Shown here: positions 23,810-32,345 of the stretch, one piece after another
Numbering within the stretch: the first letter of the stretch is position 1
Layout: each line of letters begins with the position of its first letter
NCBI RefSeq assembly: GCF_014203095.1
Contig: NZ_JACHIG010000001.1
Span: 1-64,000, forward strand
Reading direction: 5' to 3'
Source of the DNA: Prosthecobacter vanneervenii
GTDB taxonomy: Bacteria; Verrucomicrobiota; Verrucomicrobiia; Verrucomicrobiales; Verrucomicrobiaceae
Length of the DNA: 64,000 nt
Translations under genes and position numbers: made by a program
Notes under the pieces: model-generated
The model's database searches: none
The model's input: the letters and a program-made list of their open reading frames with translations, nothing else
Told to the model about the DNA's origin: nothing

Positions 23810-24954
23810 TTCGCTGGATTCGACTTCTTTGCTACCGGATTACTCTGGCTGTTTTACATCTTATGCCCAGAGCCAAGGGGCGTCGCTATCGACTGGCCAT
23901 CCTGAAACTTGATCGCCTGGGGGATGGTGTCCTCTCCCTTGGTTCGGTACGTCTGCTGGTTAAAGAATTCGGCGCTGATCAGACTCTGCTCATCATCTCC
24001 AATGTGGCCGAACCCCTCTTTCGGAATGAGTTTCCCGGAGTGGACATGCTGGTGCTGCCGCCTTTCAGCCAGTCTTTCTGGCCCGATTTCGTTCAGACCA
24101 TGATCTGGCATGCATCCTGGCTTCGTGCCATTCAGGCGGATGATCTGGTGTGTTTGCGGCATCAGCCCTCAGATTACCTTCATGCCATTGCATCGCTGGT
24201 GCGCGCACGACAGATGCATGCTTCAGAGTGGCTTGGAGCCGGAGAGAGTGTGTGCCTGGCCTATACGCGCTGTCGGAGGGTTCCCTATCCAGAGTATTCT
24301 GCTGAAGGTTGTCTTGAACTGGAGGCCCACCGCCGAGTTACGCAGAGTGTGCTTGGCCGGTCTGTGTCATTTAATGACATAATCCCAGTCTTGCATTCGA
24401 GTTTCGCTACAGGCGATGAGACTTTGTTGGTTTGCCCTCAAGCCGGCGCGGCCATCCGCCAGTACCCGCCTGCCAGTCTAGCCCTGGCCATAGCCTTGTT
24501 TCTTCAGGCTGTTCCTGAGATGCGTGTGGTTGTGTGTCTGCCGCCAGGAACACTTCGCACCCCCTATGAGCAGTCTCTGCAAAACGCAGGTGTCAGCTCT
24601 GTATTTTGGGTGTATCCGGCAAACCTCGGAGAACTCAGGCAGGCCATCAGCTCTGCGCGCCTGGTGCTTGCGCCTGATTCTGCACCCGCGCATCTCACCA
24701 CAGCCATGAACAAACCCGGTGTTTTTTTGCTCGGAGGTGGGCACTACGGCATGTTTGCCCCCTGGCGGCGCAGCACATTGCAGGTATGGCTGAATCACCA
24801 TACGGACTGCTATCAGTGCCAGTGGCGCTGCAGCCACGCAGAACCTTTTTGCATCACACATATTCAGCCCTCGGCTGTGGCGGCAGCTCTGCAGTCCGTT
24901 TACGCTGCCGCGGGCGTGCAGTGCGTTCTCGCGGCAAAGAAGCAGTCAGCATAG
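23806..24954 (+). CDS. Glycosyltransferase family 9 (heptosyltransferase-like)
   Basis: A 382-residue GT-B enzyme of the family that includes ADP-heptose:LPS heptosyltransferases. The opening LAILKLDRLGDGVLSLGSVRLL is the classic GT9 N-terminus. The donor-site segment LVLAPDSAPAHLTTAMNKPGVFLLGGG is at about residues 285-311. A Cys-rich C-terminal stretch (CYQCQWRCSHAEPFC) is common in the family. The gene follows the pyruvyl transferase by ATGA overlap. Its 3' end overlaps the convergent FkbM gene by 55 bases. The substrate need not be heptose. Confidence 0.9.
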   Translation: MIRWIRLLCYRITLAVLHLMPRAKGRRYRLAILKLDRLGDGVLSLGSVRLLVKEFGADQTLLIISNVAEPLFRNEFPGVDMLVLPPFSQSFWPDFVQTMIWHASWLRAIQADDLVCLRHQPSDYLHAIASLVRARQMHASEWLGAGESVCLAYTRCRRVPYPEYSAEGCLELEAHRRVTQSVLGRSVSFNDIIPVLHSSFATGDETLLVCPQAGAAIRQYPPASLALAIALFLQAVPEMRVVVCLPPGTLRTPYEQSLQNAGVSSVFWVYPANLGELRQAISSARLVLAPDSAPAHLTTAMNKPGVFLLGGGHYGMFAPWRRSTLQVWLNHHTDCYQCQWRCSHAEPFCITHIQPSAVAAALQSVYAAAGVQCVLAAKKQSA

Positions 24955-25670
24955 CTCGCATTTTTCGTCAGAATGGCCGGCTTTTCGTAGTGAGTTTCGA
25001 GCATCGTCATCACGGCGGACATATTTTCGTGCCTGACCTCCACACAGATGGCCCGCGGAATAAATCGTGAGAGATCCAAGCCGCGCAGTGCATCGACCTC
25101 AAAACCTTCCACATCCAGGCTCAGAAGATCAAAGTCAGGTGGCGTGTCTGTTTCTATCAGCACCTCGGTCAGCGTGCGCACAGTTGCCTCGACGAACTGT
25201 TCCAGAGGTGGCAGGCCTTGTCCTTCCAGGCCGCTGCTGGCACGCGCATGTTCCGTGGCATCATCTGCCAGCGCACCACGGACCATCGTCATAAGACCTG
25301 CGTGCCTTAGCTGCAGCGTGCGGCCCGAGTCTTCAGGCGCGCCGAGTGCACAACAGACGATTTTTGACTCTCCGCGCCGCTTTTTGCACAGGGCGGCGAG
25401 CGGCGGCAGTGGCTCGATCAAAACTCCCTGCCAGCCCTTCATCTTGGCCAAGTAGTATGTATTGCTCTGCTGAAAGCCATCATATGCCCCGGCCTCGACA
25501 TACCAGCCACCACGCCTTGGCAGCAAGCGTTCGAGCTGTCGGTCAAGACCGTTGAGTGCGGGGTGTGACAGCCAGCCGATGTGGCATCGTTCCAGCAGCG
25601 GCCTGACCAGATTAAAAAGCCGGTCGCGTCGCGAGTAGATGGAGCGGTAGGGGAGGGGGGCTTGTTTCAC
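24900..25670 (-). CDS. FkbM family methyltransferase
   Basis: A 256-residue SAM-dependent methyltransferase of the FkbM family, which O-methylates sugars or related hydroxyls. SAM motif I is VEAGAYDG (residues 58-65), the acidic/Pro motif LIEP at about 84-87, and the family motif DVEGFE at 186-191. It is on the minus strand with the methyltransferase-like gene immediately upstream (ATGA overlap at 25667-25670). Its last 55 bases overlap the convergent GT9 gene. This pair is inverted within an otherwise plus-strand region. Confidence 0.88.
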   Translation of the reverse strand: MKQAPLPYRSIYSRRDRLFNLVRPLLERCHIGWLSHPALNGLDRQLERLLPRRGGWYVEAGAYDGFQQSNTYYLAKMKGWQGVLIEPLPPLAALCKKRRGESKIVCCALGAPEDSGRTLQLRHAGLMTMVRGALADDATEHARASSGLEGQGLPPLEQFVEATVRTLTEVLIETDTPPDFDLLSLDVEGFEVDALRGLDLSRFIPRAICVEVRHENMSAVMTMLETHYEKPAILTKNASYADCFFAARTHCTPAAA

Positions 25671-26353
25671 GCAGGCTGTACAAGGTTACCATACACCGCT
25701 TCTGTCCAGGGGTCTCCACGGTGCGGCACTGCACTCTGCCGACGTGTGAAGACAGAAGTACACCAGGTGTAGTCGTTCACAGGCCCAAAGCCATGAAAGT
25801 CGATCTGCATCATCCCTTGTTCACGCAACCAGCGGCAGGCGGGGGCGTTCCAATCGGAATTGTCCAAAATCAGCAGGCCATGTTCTACTAGAAATGGCAG
25901 AGCCGCCCTGGCGCATTCAAGACGGAGGAAGCCATCAATCACGATCACCTCAAACATGAGACCGCCTTTCAGAGGGGACTCCACATAGTCCAGTCCTTCC
26001 ACTGGGCCGATCAGGCTAAGATTTCCGGGAGCATTTCGGCGTATTCTTTCGGCCCACTCCTTTCTTCCCTCGACCGTGGTGACCGTCTTGGCGCGGGCTG
26101 CCCACCATAGCGAGCTTTGGCCACCGCCGTACTCGAGCACGTGCGCTTGCGAGAAGTCAAGCCTTGAGAGGTAGTCCAATGCGGGGAAGGTGATCCAGGG
26201 GGCAGGCTGTCCATGCCCATCCAAAGGTATGCCGGTGCGCATGCTCTCCCACAACGCCCGCTTGATGAACAAGGTGTGTATGACTGCCAATGCTTTGCCA
26301 GCACGTGGGAAAAAGTGGTGGAGCACACGCTCAAGGAGTGTCATCAGAGGCAT
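25667..26353 (-). CDS. SAM-dependent methyltransferase-like protein
   Basis: A 228-residue protein with a Rossmann-like class I methyltransferase fold. The glycine-rich motif I VLEYGGGQSS is at residues 72-81, followed by VEG at 94-96, VIDGFLR at 138-144 and LILDNSDW at 161-168. This pattern is close to putative methyltransferases in polysaccharide loci, often without a known substrate. It is first in a two-gene minus-strand unit with the FkbM gene. The 45 bases to the divergent GT2 start must hold both promoters, unless these genes are read through. Confidence 0.8.
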   Translation of the reverse strand: MPLMTLLERVLHHFFPRAGKALAVIHTLFIKRALWESMRTGIPLDGHGQPAPWITFPALDYLSRLDFSQAHVLEYGGGQSSLWWAARAKTVTTVEGRKEWAERIRRNAPGNLSLIGPVEGLDYVESPLKGGLMFEVIVIDGFLRLECARAALPFLVEHGLLILDNSDWNAPACRWLREQGMMQIDFHGFGPVNDYTWCTSVFTRRQSAVPHRGDPWTEAVYGNLVQPA

Positions 26354-26398
26354 TAATCTCTGCTTGCGGCGCTTCTAGCAAGCTTCTATTTGCAGTCG

Positions 26399-27316
26399 AT
26401 GGGGTTCGAATCCAATCACGCAGTCTCAGCGGAAAATGTGTGGATAGTCATTCCAGTTCACAACCGACGCACCACCACGGCGCGGTGCTTGAAGCATTTA
26501 AGCGAACTGGGGGTGCTGCTATGGGCGCATGTGCTGGTGGTGGATGATGGTTCATCAGATGGAACACGGAACATGCTGGAGCAAGATTTCCCCTGGGTGC
26601 GGGTTGTTGCGGGAAATGGTCAGTTGTGGTGGAGTGGTGCGATCCGGCTTGGCATGGAAACGGCCATTCAGAGCGGGGCTGTCTGCATCGTCTGGCTGAA
26701 TGATGATACGCTGCCGCAGAGCGGTGCTTTGGAGCGGCTTGTCAACCTGTCGGCGGAACGGGCCGGCATATGCGGCGGGATTGCACGCACGCATGCAGAG
26801 TCGTTTTTTTATTCAGGCGGAGTCATGCGCAGGCGCTGGCCCGAGCGCTTGAAATCAGTCCCTGGGATCGATGCCGATCCGCTGCCTCAGGAATGGCTGC
26901 ATGGCAATATGGTCGCTATTCCGGCCGCAGTTTGGAGTAGAATCGGGTTGAATGAATCCTGCTGGATGAAACACACGTTTGCTGACATCGAGTACACCCT
27001 GCGAGCCCATCGGGCAGGATTACCGGTGCTGCTCGTGCCTGCGGCGCAGGCTGCGGCTGAATACAATGATTCGGCTTCTTATTGGTCCTGGGCTGACCCA
27101 CGCCTGTCCTGGCGGGATGTGCTGGCTGGTTTCCGCAGTCCGAAAGTGTGGTGGTACCTTCCAGGATTGGTTTATTTCAAGCTTGTTACGGCAGGTGTGG
27201 CAGGCGCGTTTGACTGTGTCTGGTTGTGTGTCAAGGCACTGCTGCTGGGCATCTATAAAGGTATTCCAATCCGCCGGTTGACACAAAATATTAATCAGAC
27301 CAATGACATGTCCTGA
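26399..27316 (+). CDS. Glycosyltransferase family 2
   Basis: A 305-residue GT2 enzyme. ATG 26399 is preferred over the in-frame TTG at 26390. The core is VWIVIPVHNRRTTTARCL, then VLVVDDGSSDGTR and the DxD-like WLNDDTLP near residue 105. The middle segment AGNGQLWWSGAIRLGME is seen in rhamnosyltransferase-like GT2 enzymes. A hydrophobic stretch near the C-terminus (YLPGLVYFKLVTAGVAGAF) may attach it to the membrane. It is followed directly, with no gap, by the next glycosyltransferase. The donor sugar is unknown. Confidence 0.87.
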   Translation: MGFESNHAVSAENVWIVIPVHNRRTTTARCLKHLSELGVLLWAHVLVVDDGSSDGTRNMLEQDFPWVRVVAGNGQLWWSGAIRLGMETAIQSGAVCIVWLNDDTLPQSGALERLVNLSAERAGICGGIARTHAESFFYSGGVMRRRWPERLKSVPGIDADPLPQEWLHGNMVAIPAAVWSRIGLNESCWMKHTFADIEYTLRAHRAGLPVLLVPAAQAAAEYNDSASYWSWADPRLSWRDVLAGFRSPKVWWYLPGLVYFKLVTAGVAGAFDCVWLCVKALLLGIYKGIPIRRLTQNINQTNDMS

Positions 27317-28477
27317 ATGAGTGAAGAATCTACCAGCCACCGCCAGCGCCACCAGTTTGTGGTCTTTGGCCCTGATTGGGGAAGGCACCCATCCACGAGC
27401 CAGCATCTTTTCAGTGAGCTGCTTCATTCAAATTCAGTTATCTGGGTCGAGACTGTGGGCCTGCGTCTGCCGAGACTGAACCTGCGGGATTTACGGCGCA
27501 GCTGGCAGAAACTGGTGGATTACTGCACCGGGCGGCGGCATGCGGCATCTGCCCAGTCAAATCTTACGGTCGTTTGTCCGCTGACACTGCCATTTACTCA
27601 ATATCACTGGGTAAGGCGCTTCAATCTGTGGCAGATTCAGCGCTCCGTAGCCAGGGCATGCCAGCGGCTGGGGTTCGTGCAGCACACACTGGTGGTCACG
27701 GCCCCCAGCCACTGTGATGTGGTAGGCAAGCTGCGGGAACGGCTGAGTATTTTCTACTGTCCGGACAACTATGCGCTGTGGCCGGGAATGAACGCACAGC
27801 AGGTTCTGCGCATGGAGCAGGAATTGACCGGGCGAGTGGATGTCATTGTGGCGGTTTCGGAGCTTCTGGGGGAAAGGTTTAAGAACAGCGGCAAGCCGGT
27901 GCTGGTGCTGACGCAGGGGGTGAACGCAGCGCATTTTGCGCGCTCTTTGCCACCGCAGAATTCCGGGCGGTTTGAGGTCGTGTATTTCGGCATGATCGAT
28001 GCACGATTGGATCTGGATTTGCTGGTCGATTTGGCGCAAAGTCTGCCGCAAGTCCTCATCCGAATGATTGGTCCGGTACTCGTCAATCCCGCCAGGCTGC
28101 GCGAATTGTCGAATGTCAGACTGGAGCCGCAGGTGCCCTTTGCCGTGCTGCCAGCATCTTTGACCACGGCGGATTTGTTCATTCTACCATTCATGTTGAA
28201 CGAGCTTTCGAAAAGCTGCAGCCCTCTGAAAATTAAAGAGTATCTAGCGTGCGGACGTCCAGTGGTGGCCACGGCAGTTCCTGAAGCTGAGCGGCTTGCG
28301 CTTTACGTGCATGTGGCCAGGGACCGGACGTCATTTGTTCAGGCCATCGCTGCGGCCGCAGATGGCAAGCTGCCGTTCGATGCTCAAGCAGTGAAGCTGA
28401 TGATTGCCAGTGAAGGATGGGACGCTAAGGCGCAGGAGTTCATCCAGTTTGTGGAATCGCAGCGGTCCCGGCATTAA
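27317..28477 (+). CDS. Glycosyltransferase, GT-B fold (GT4/TuaH-like)
   Basis: A 386-residue GT-B enzyme. Its ATG follows the previous stop immediately, so the two genes are coupled. The N-terminal domain contains HQFVVFGPDWGRHPSTSQHL and the segment IFYCPDNYALWPGM, similar to TuaH-like and other EPS glycosyltransferases. The C-terminal domain has VVYFGMIDARLDLDLL, then SKSCSPLKIKEYLACGRPVVATAVPE, the donor-binding region of GT4-type enzymes. It is probably cytoplasmic. The next gene is convergent, with a 52-base gap and no clear terminator. Confidence 0.85.
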   Translation: MSEESTSHRQRHQFVVFGPDWGRHPSTSQHLFSELLHSNSVIWVETVGLRLPRLNLRDLRRSWQKLVDYCTGRRHAASAQSNLTVVCPLTLPFTQYHWVRRFNLWQIQRSVARACQRLGFVQHTLVVTAPSHCDVVGKLRERLSIFYCPDNYALWPGMNAQQVLRMEQELTGRVDVIVAVSELLGERFKNSGKPVLVLTQGVNAAHFARSLPPQNSGRFEVVYFGMIDARLDLDLLVDLAQSLPQVLIRMIGPVLVNPARLRELSNVRLEPQVPFAVLPASLTTADLFILPFMLNELSKSCSPLKIKEYLACGRPVVATAVPEAERLALYVHVARDRTSFVQAIAAAADGKLPFDAQAVKLMIASEGWDAKAQEFIQFVESQRSRH

Positions 28478-28529
28478 GATGCACGACTTCGTGTCTTATG
28501 GCGGGATCGAAACGACCTGCCAGAGCCTT

Positions 28530-30128
28530 TCAGGAACGTTCGTAAACCAGCATTGTGCCGTTTTCCCACCAAACGCGCATCACGGGTTGTTCGAAACTCG
28601 GCTTCCAGCGTGCGTCTCCCGACTGCATGGCGGAGAGCAGCAGTTTTAGATGGGCAGGGCGTTGTGCTTCAGGGATGGACAGGTCCACAAAAACGCGGGT
28701 TATGCCTGCTTTGTCGAGATGATCCAGCAGTTCTGGAACACTGCCGACTGCTGTAACATAACCTCGCCCCATCCAGTCACTGGATGAAAGCTCCTTGCTG
28801 CCGCGATAGACGCGCAGCAGGGAAGGTGAGCGCTGGGGGCAGCCAAATGCCGCTGCAGCGATGACCGCGCCTTCGCCGTTTGGATCCGAGGCTACCAGCC
28901 AGTTTTGTTTCGCGTCGCCATGCTTGGGCAAGCCGGAGCGTGAAACCGCCGAATCAAAGCCGTGTACGTCTTTCGTTGGCCAGATGTCGGCATTCAGCAG
29001 CGGCAGGAGTGCAAAGCAAATCAGGAGTGCAGGTTGTGCCCAGCGCTCCAACTTCACCGGCCAGGGGAGAAGTGTCAGACCGTATGCGGCGGCAAGCATG
29101 ACCGGCGGTGCCAGCGTGAGCAGGTAACGGGTGCTAAGCCCCACTGGAACGAGCAGCAAAACCAGCGTCATGCCCACCGCCATCGCAAAAAGCGACGCAT
29201 GCACAGGGTCGAGCGCCTGCTGCCGCCAACCCGCCACGAGGCTGTGAACCACTCCGGCCACGGCCAGCAGGGTCAGCGGCCAACCAAAAACCCCAGGCAT
29301 GGCTTTGAGATAGAACGGAACTGCCTGCACGAAATACTGCGCCGGGGTAAGCAGGGTCATTCCTTCTTTGGAGATGCCAGTAGAGTAGATCATCCAAGGG
29401 CCAGCCAAAATCGCCACGGGTGCAGCTGCGCACCACCATGACCAGGTGAAGATGAGCCGCCAACGACCGGTCAGCAGCGTGCCTAGCGGCGGCAGCAAAC
29501 AGAGGCCCATGGCGGAGCCTTTCGTGAGAATGGCTGCAGCGGCCACGCAACCCCAGGTGAGCGCTCTGCTAACCGTGGGGTGCTGAAGATACGAGGCCCA
29601 CAGCATTACCGCCCAGACACATAGGGTTGCCAGCAGAATGTCAGACATGACATGCAGGGTCAGTTTCAGTGCCAGTGGCAGCAGGAGCATGCTCAGGCTT
29701 GCAACGGCGGCAGATAGCGGTTTCAAACAACGACAGCCGATGAAGTACGTCAAAGCCGCAAGCAGAGAAAGCGTCAAGGCCTGAAAGACCAGCAGCGTGC
29801 TCACACTGTTGTGCACCAGCAGCAGAGGAGCGGTCAGCACATAATACAAAGGCGGATAATGGCCCAGCGCTACACGGGGGAAATCAGCGTAGTAGGCTTT
29901 GGCGAAGTGCATCGGATGTTGGCCAAGGCCGCTGCCCAGATAGTCCCGCAGCATCAGTGAGGTTACGGCGTGCGCCGCTTCATCGGGGTCGCCACCCAGA
30001 TCTGAAGAAAATCCGCCAGCCCCAACCGCAAATGCCAGGGTGAAAAGGATGGAAACCACAAGCACCGCTGGCAGCAGCTTGGAGCCACTTCCAGCGCCCG
30101 GTTTGAATTGATTTTGACAGTTGGACAT
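28530..30128 (-). CDS. GT-C membrane glycosyltransferase (PMT/ArnT-like, GT39/GT83 type)
   Basis: A polytopic membrane protein of 532 residues from ATG 30128. The frame is open to 30227, but the upstream 33 residues look like leader shadow. About eleven hydrophobic segments are seen. The first periplasmic loop carries the GT-C acidic motif GGDPDEAAH (Asp47, Asp49, Glu50), and the next loop has LGHYPPLYYVLTAP, a hallmark of the PMT_2 type. Such enzymes use lipid-phosphate-linked sugars as donors and act on the periplasmic face. It stands alone on the minus strand and diverges from the next gene. GT2 proteins of the DPM/GtrB type elsewhere in the locus could make its lipid donor (inference). 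Confidence 0.87.
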   Translation of the reverse strand: MSNCQNQFKPGAGSGSKLLPAVLVVSILFTLAFAVGAGGFSSDLGGDPDEAAHAVTSLMLRDYLGSGLGQHPMHFAKAYYADFPRVALGHYPPLYYVLTAPLLLVHNSVSTLLVFQALTLSLLAALTYFIGCRCLKPLSAAVASLSMLLLPLALKLTLHVMSDILLATLCVWAVMLWASYLQHPTVSRALTWGCVAAAAILTKGSAMGLCLLPPLGTLLTGRWRLIFTWSWWCAAAPVAILAGPWMIYSTGISKEGMTLLTPAQYFVQAVPFYLKAMPGVFGWPLTLLAVAGVVHSLVAGWRQQALDPVHASLFAMAVGMTLVLLLVPVGLSTRYLLTLAPPVMLAAAYGLTLLPWPVKLERWAQPALLICFALLPLLNADIWPTKDVHGFDSAVSRSGLPKHGDAKQNWLVASDPNGEGAVIAAAAFGCPQRSPSLLRVYRGSKELSSSDWMGRGYVTAVGSVPELLDHLDKAGITRVFVDLSIPEAQRPAHLKLLLSAMQSGDARWKPSFEQPVMRVWWENGTMLVYERS

Positions 30129-30254
30129 CGGCAATGCCTGCAAAAACATGTGGCATGGCGGTGTGTAAAGCAAAGATTCTTCCACTGATGGTGAATATGT
30201 GTGAGCGGTGATTTTTGTGGATTGCATAAAGCTGCGGCATGACTATTCGCTGGA

Positions 30255-31478
30255 ATGCCGACAGACCCGTCTGACATCTCCGCCACTTCCTCGCACCGGT
30301 CCGCTTTTTATGGACTCATTGGCAGCGGATTGGTTGGACGAGATCCTTTTGACCGCCGGAGTTTTTCCGGTATCAGCTATTATTTTTTCAAGGAATGCGA
30401 GCGCCAAGGCCTGCTGCTGGGGGCGGCGGGATGTGAACTGGAGGGCTGGCGCAAGTGGCAGTTGCTTGCGCTCAACTATCACCGGCAGAAGGCGCTGTGG
30501 CGCATGCGCTACTATCTCGATTCACGTTATCGCGGCCAGTTGACGCACATTCTGGCCCGGAAGCTTCCACGGGACCAGCGCATCGGTACACTGCTCCAGA
30601 TCGGTGCCATGTTTGACGGCGGGGAGCTGCTCCAAAAAAATGCCTATTGCACATCCTATCACGATGGCAACATCGCCATGCGCCTGCGCAGCCCCTATGG
30701 CGCACGTGGTTTTGATGAACGCCGGGCGGCCCAGGCGCTGGCATACGAGCGCAAAGTGGCGCAGAAGATGGATCGGGTGTTTGTCATGGGGGACTACCTC
30801 GCCAAGTCCTTTGAGGAGGATCTGGGTGTCTCACCGCATCGCATTGTCAACATCAGCCACGGGGCCAATCTGGACGAGATACCCATGCCTGATCCGCATA
30901 AGAACTATGCTTCATTGGAAGTGCTGTTTGTCGCAGTGGAGTTTGAGCGTAAAGGCGGGCGTGTGCTGCTGCCAGCCTTTCAGCGCGTGCGTCAGCAGGT
31001 GCCTGGAGCCGTGCTGCACGTCATCGGCACGCGCGGGGAGCCCCCTGCGGATCTACCGCTCGAAAACGTCCGGTGGCACGGTTTTATGCGCAAGGAAGTG
31101 CCTGCAGAGGCTGCGGTCATTGAGAATTTGTACCGCCGCTGCTCGGTTTTTGTGCTGCCATCTTTTTATGAACCGTTTGGCATCTCAGTGTCCGAGGCCA
31201 TGCTGTACGGCATTGCGCCCATCATCACCGGTGACTGGGGTGTTGCGGAAAAAGTTGTCCCCGGCGTTTCTGGCCTCCATGTGAAAGCCGGGGACGAAGA
31301 TGGTCTCGCCGCTGCCTTGCACGAACTGCTCAGCGATCCCGCCAAAGCCGCCGCCTACGGCAAAGCCGCCCGCCAGCGAGGCCTCGACCACTTTACCTGG
31401 CCTGCCGTCGTCACCCATCTCGGTCACGCTTTAGATGCCATGCATCAGGAGCCCCCTCTTTGCAGTCTGAGTAAGTAG
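30255..31478 (+). CDS. Glycosyltransferase family 4
   Basis: A 407-residue GT-B enzyme. The N-terminal half contains GLIGSGLVGRDPFDRRSFSG and a conserved middle DRVFVMGDYLAKSFEEDLGV. The C-terminal donor domain has VLFVAVEFERKGGRVLLPAF, then VFVLPSFYEPFGISVSEAML with the family's E-x7-E pattern, and GLHVKAGDEDGL. It probably acts in the cytoplasm on a lipid-linked acceptor. It is followed by 150 non-coding bases and the GbsR-type regulator. Confidence 0.9.
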   Translation: MPTDPSDISATSSHRSAFYGLIGSGLVGRDPFDRRSFSGISYYFFKECERQGLLLGAAGCELEGWRKWQLLALNYHRQKALWRMRYYLDSRYRGQLTHILARKLPRDQRIGTLLQIGAMFDGGELLQKNAYCTSYHDGNIAMRLRSPYGARGFDERRAAQALAYERKVAQKMDRVFVMGDYLAKSFEEDLGVSPHRIVNISHGANLDEIPMPDPHKNYASLEVLFVAVEFERKGGRVLLPAFQRVRQQVPGAVLHVIGTRGEPPADLPLENVRWHGFMRKEVPAEAAVIENLYRRCSVFVLPSFYEPFGISVSEAMLYGIAPIITGDWGVAEKVVPGVSGLHVKAGDEDGLAAALHELLSDPAKAAAYGKAARQRGLDHFTWPAVVTHLGHALDAMHQEPPLCSLSK

Positions 31479-31484
31479 TTATTT

Positions 31485-31500
31485 TTAGATGGTTTTCTAA
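31485..31500 (+). promoter_or_regulatory. Short inverted repeat downstream of the GT4 gene
   Basis: ttaga (31485-31489) and tctaa (31496-31500) form a perfect 5-bp inverted repeat with a 6-base centre, just after the GT4 stop. It partly resembles the larger element at 31610-31627, which also has a 6-base centre and TTTAG/CTAAA arms. It could be a second weak operator for the regulator gene. The match is short and may be chance. Confidence 0.25.
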
Positions 31501-31609
31501 TAAAGCGGTTACATTGAGTTACGGTATTGCGGCCCAGCCTGGCTATTTGTTTTTGTTGCAAACCGGGCATATTCGCTGCTTTACAGCCCCGGCAAACCAC
31601 GCTAACAAC

Positions 31610-31627
31610 GTTTAGCTTTTTCTAAAC
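31610..31627 (+). promoter_or_regulatory. Candidate autoregulatory operator at the GbsR-type gene start
   Basis: A perfect inverted repeat, gtttag (31610-31615) and ctaaac (31622-31627), surrounds a T-rich 6-base centre. It ends one base before the ATG at 31629. A bound repressor dimer here would block transcription or translation start. MarR/GbsR-type regulators commonly bind such palindromes near their own genes. Binding is inferred. Confidence 0.5.
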
Positions 31628-31628
31628 A

Positions 31629-32192
31629 ATGCCTGCCGTCGTCGACTCCCCCCAGCCCCGGACTGACTCTCCATCCCGGAATCAGGTGGCATGGAATCGC
31701 GAGGTCACACGATTCATTGAAGCCAGCGGTGCCACTACGCATTCCTTCGGTCTTGGTCGTCTGATCGGCAGGCTTTTTGCCCTGCTCTACCTCACTCCCG
31801 AGCCAATGTGTCTCGATCAGATAGCCAAAAAGCTCAAAATCAGCAAGGCCAGCGCTAGCATTACTGTCCGTCAGCTCGCTGCCTTGCATGCCGTTCATAA
31901 AGTCGAGGAAATCGAAGCTGCCGGTCGTCGTGATTTCTACCAGGCAGAGCTCAGCTTCGGCGTCATTTTGCGCAAAGGGCTCCTGCCCGGATTGCAGAAA
32001 AAGCTGCGATCCGCCGGCGTACAGATTGACCGTACCCTCGGCGTCTCTCCTTCGCAGGAAGATCTGAATGAAGCCCCCGCCGCCATCAGTGATCACCACA
32101 AGGAGATCTGCCGCAGGCTACACCTCGCGCGCGGCCTCTATCAGAAAGTCAATGCGCTCTTCTCCAACCCCTTGGTGGATAATCTCCTTTAA
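31629..32192 (+). CDS. GbsR/MarR-type transcriptional regulator
   Basis: A 187-residue DNA-binding protein. The N-terminal segment EVTRFIEASGATTHSFGLGRLIGRLFALLYL matches the GbsR subgroup of MarR-fold regulators. The winged helix spans about residues 56-105, with the recognition region KISKASASITVRQL and the wing KVEEIEAAGRRDFYQAEL. The C-terminal half is helical and probably dimerises. It is the only regulator seen in the window and lies 153 bases before the glycan-exporter genes, so control of export or of the downstream block is a reasonable inference. An inverted repeat touches its start codon. Confidence 0.88.
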   Translation: MPAVVDSPQPRTDSPSRNQVAWNREVTRFIEASGATTHSFGLGRLIGRLFALLYLTPEPMCLDQIAKKLKISKASASITVRQLAALHAVHKVEEIEAAGRRDFYQAELSFGVILRKGLLPGLQKKLRSAGVQIDRTLGVSPSQEDLNEAPAAISDHHKEICRRLHLARGLYQKVNALFSNPLVDNLL

Positions 32193-32345
32193 CCCTGTTT
32201 AACGCCGCCGCTTGGCGGCAACGTTGCCCACCCTCGTGCGCAACAACCTCATCTCAGCTTTCACGCCACCGGTTTTCGCAACCGAGGGCGGCAGCGTACC
32301 CGCATTGGCTAAGGGCCGCGCCGGTTCATCTTTTTGAATTACAAC

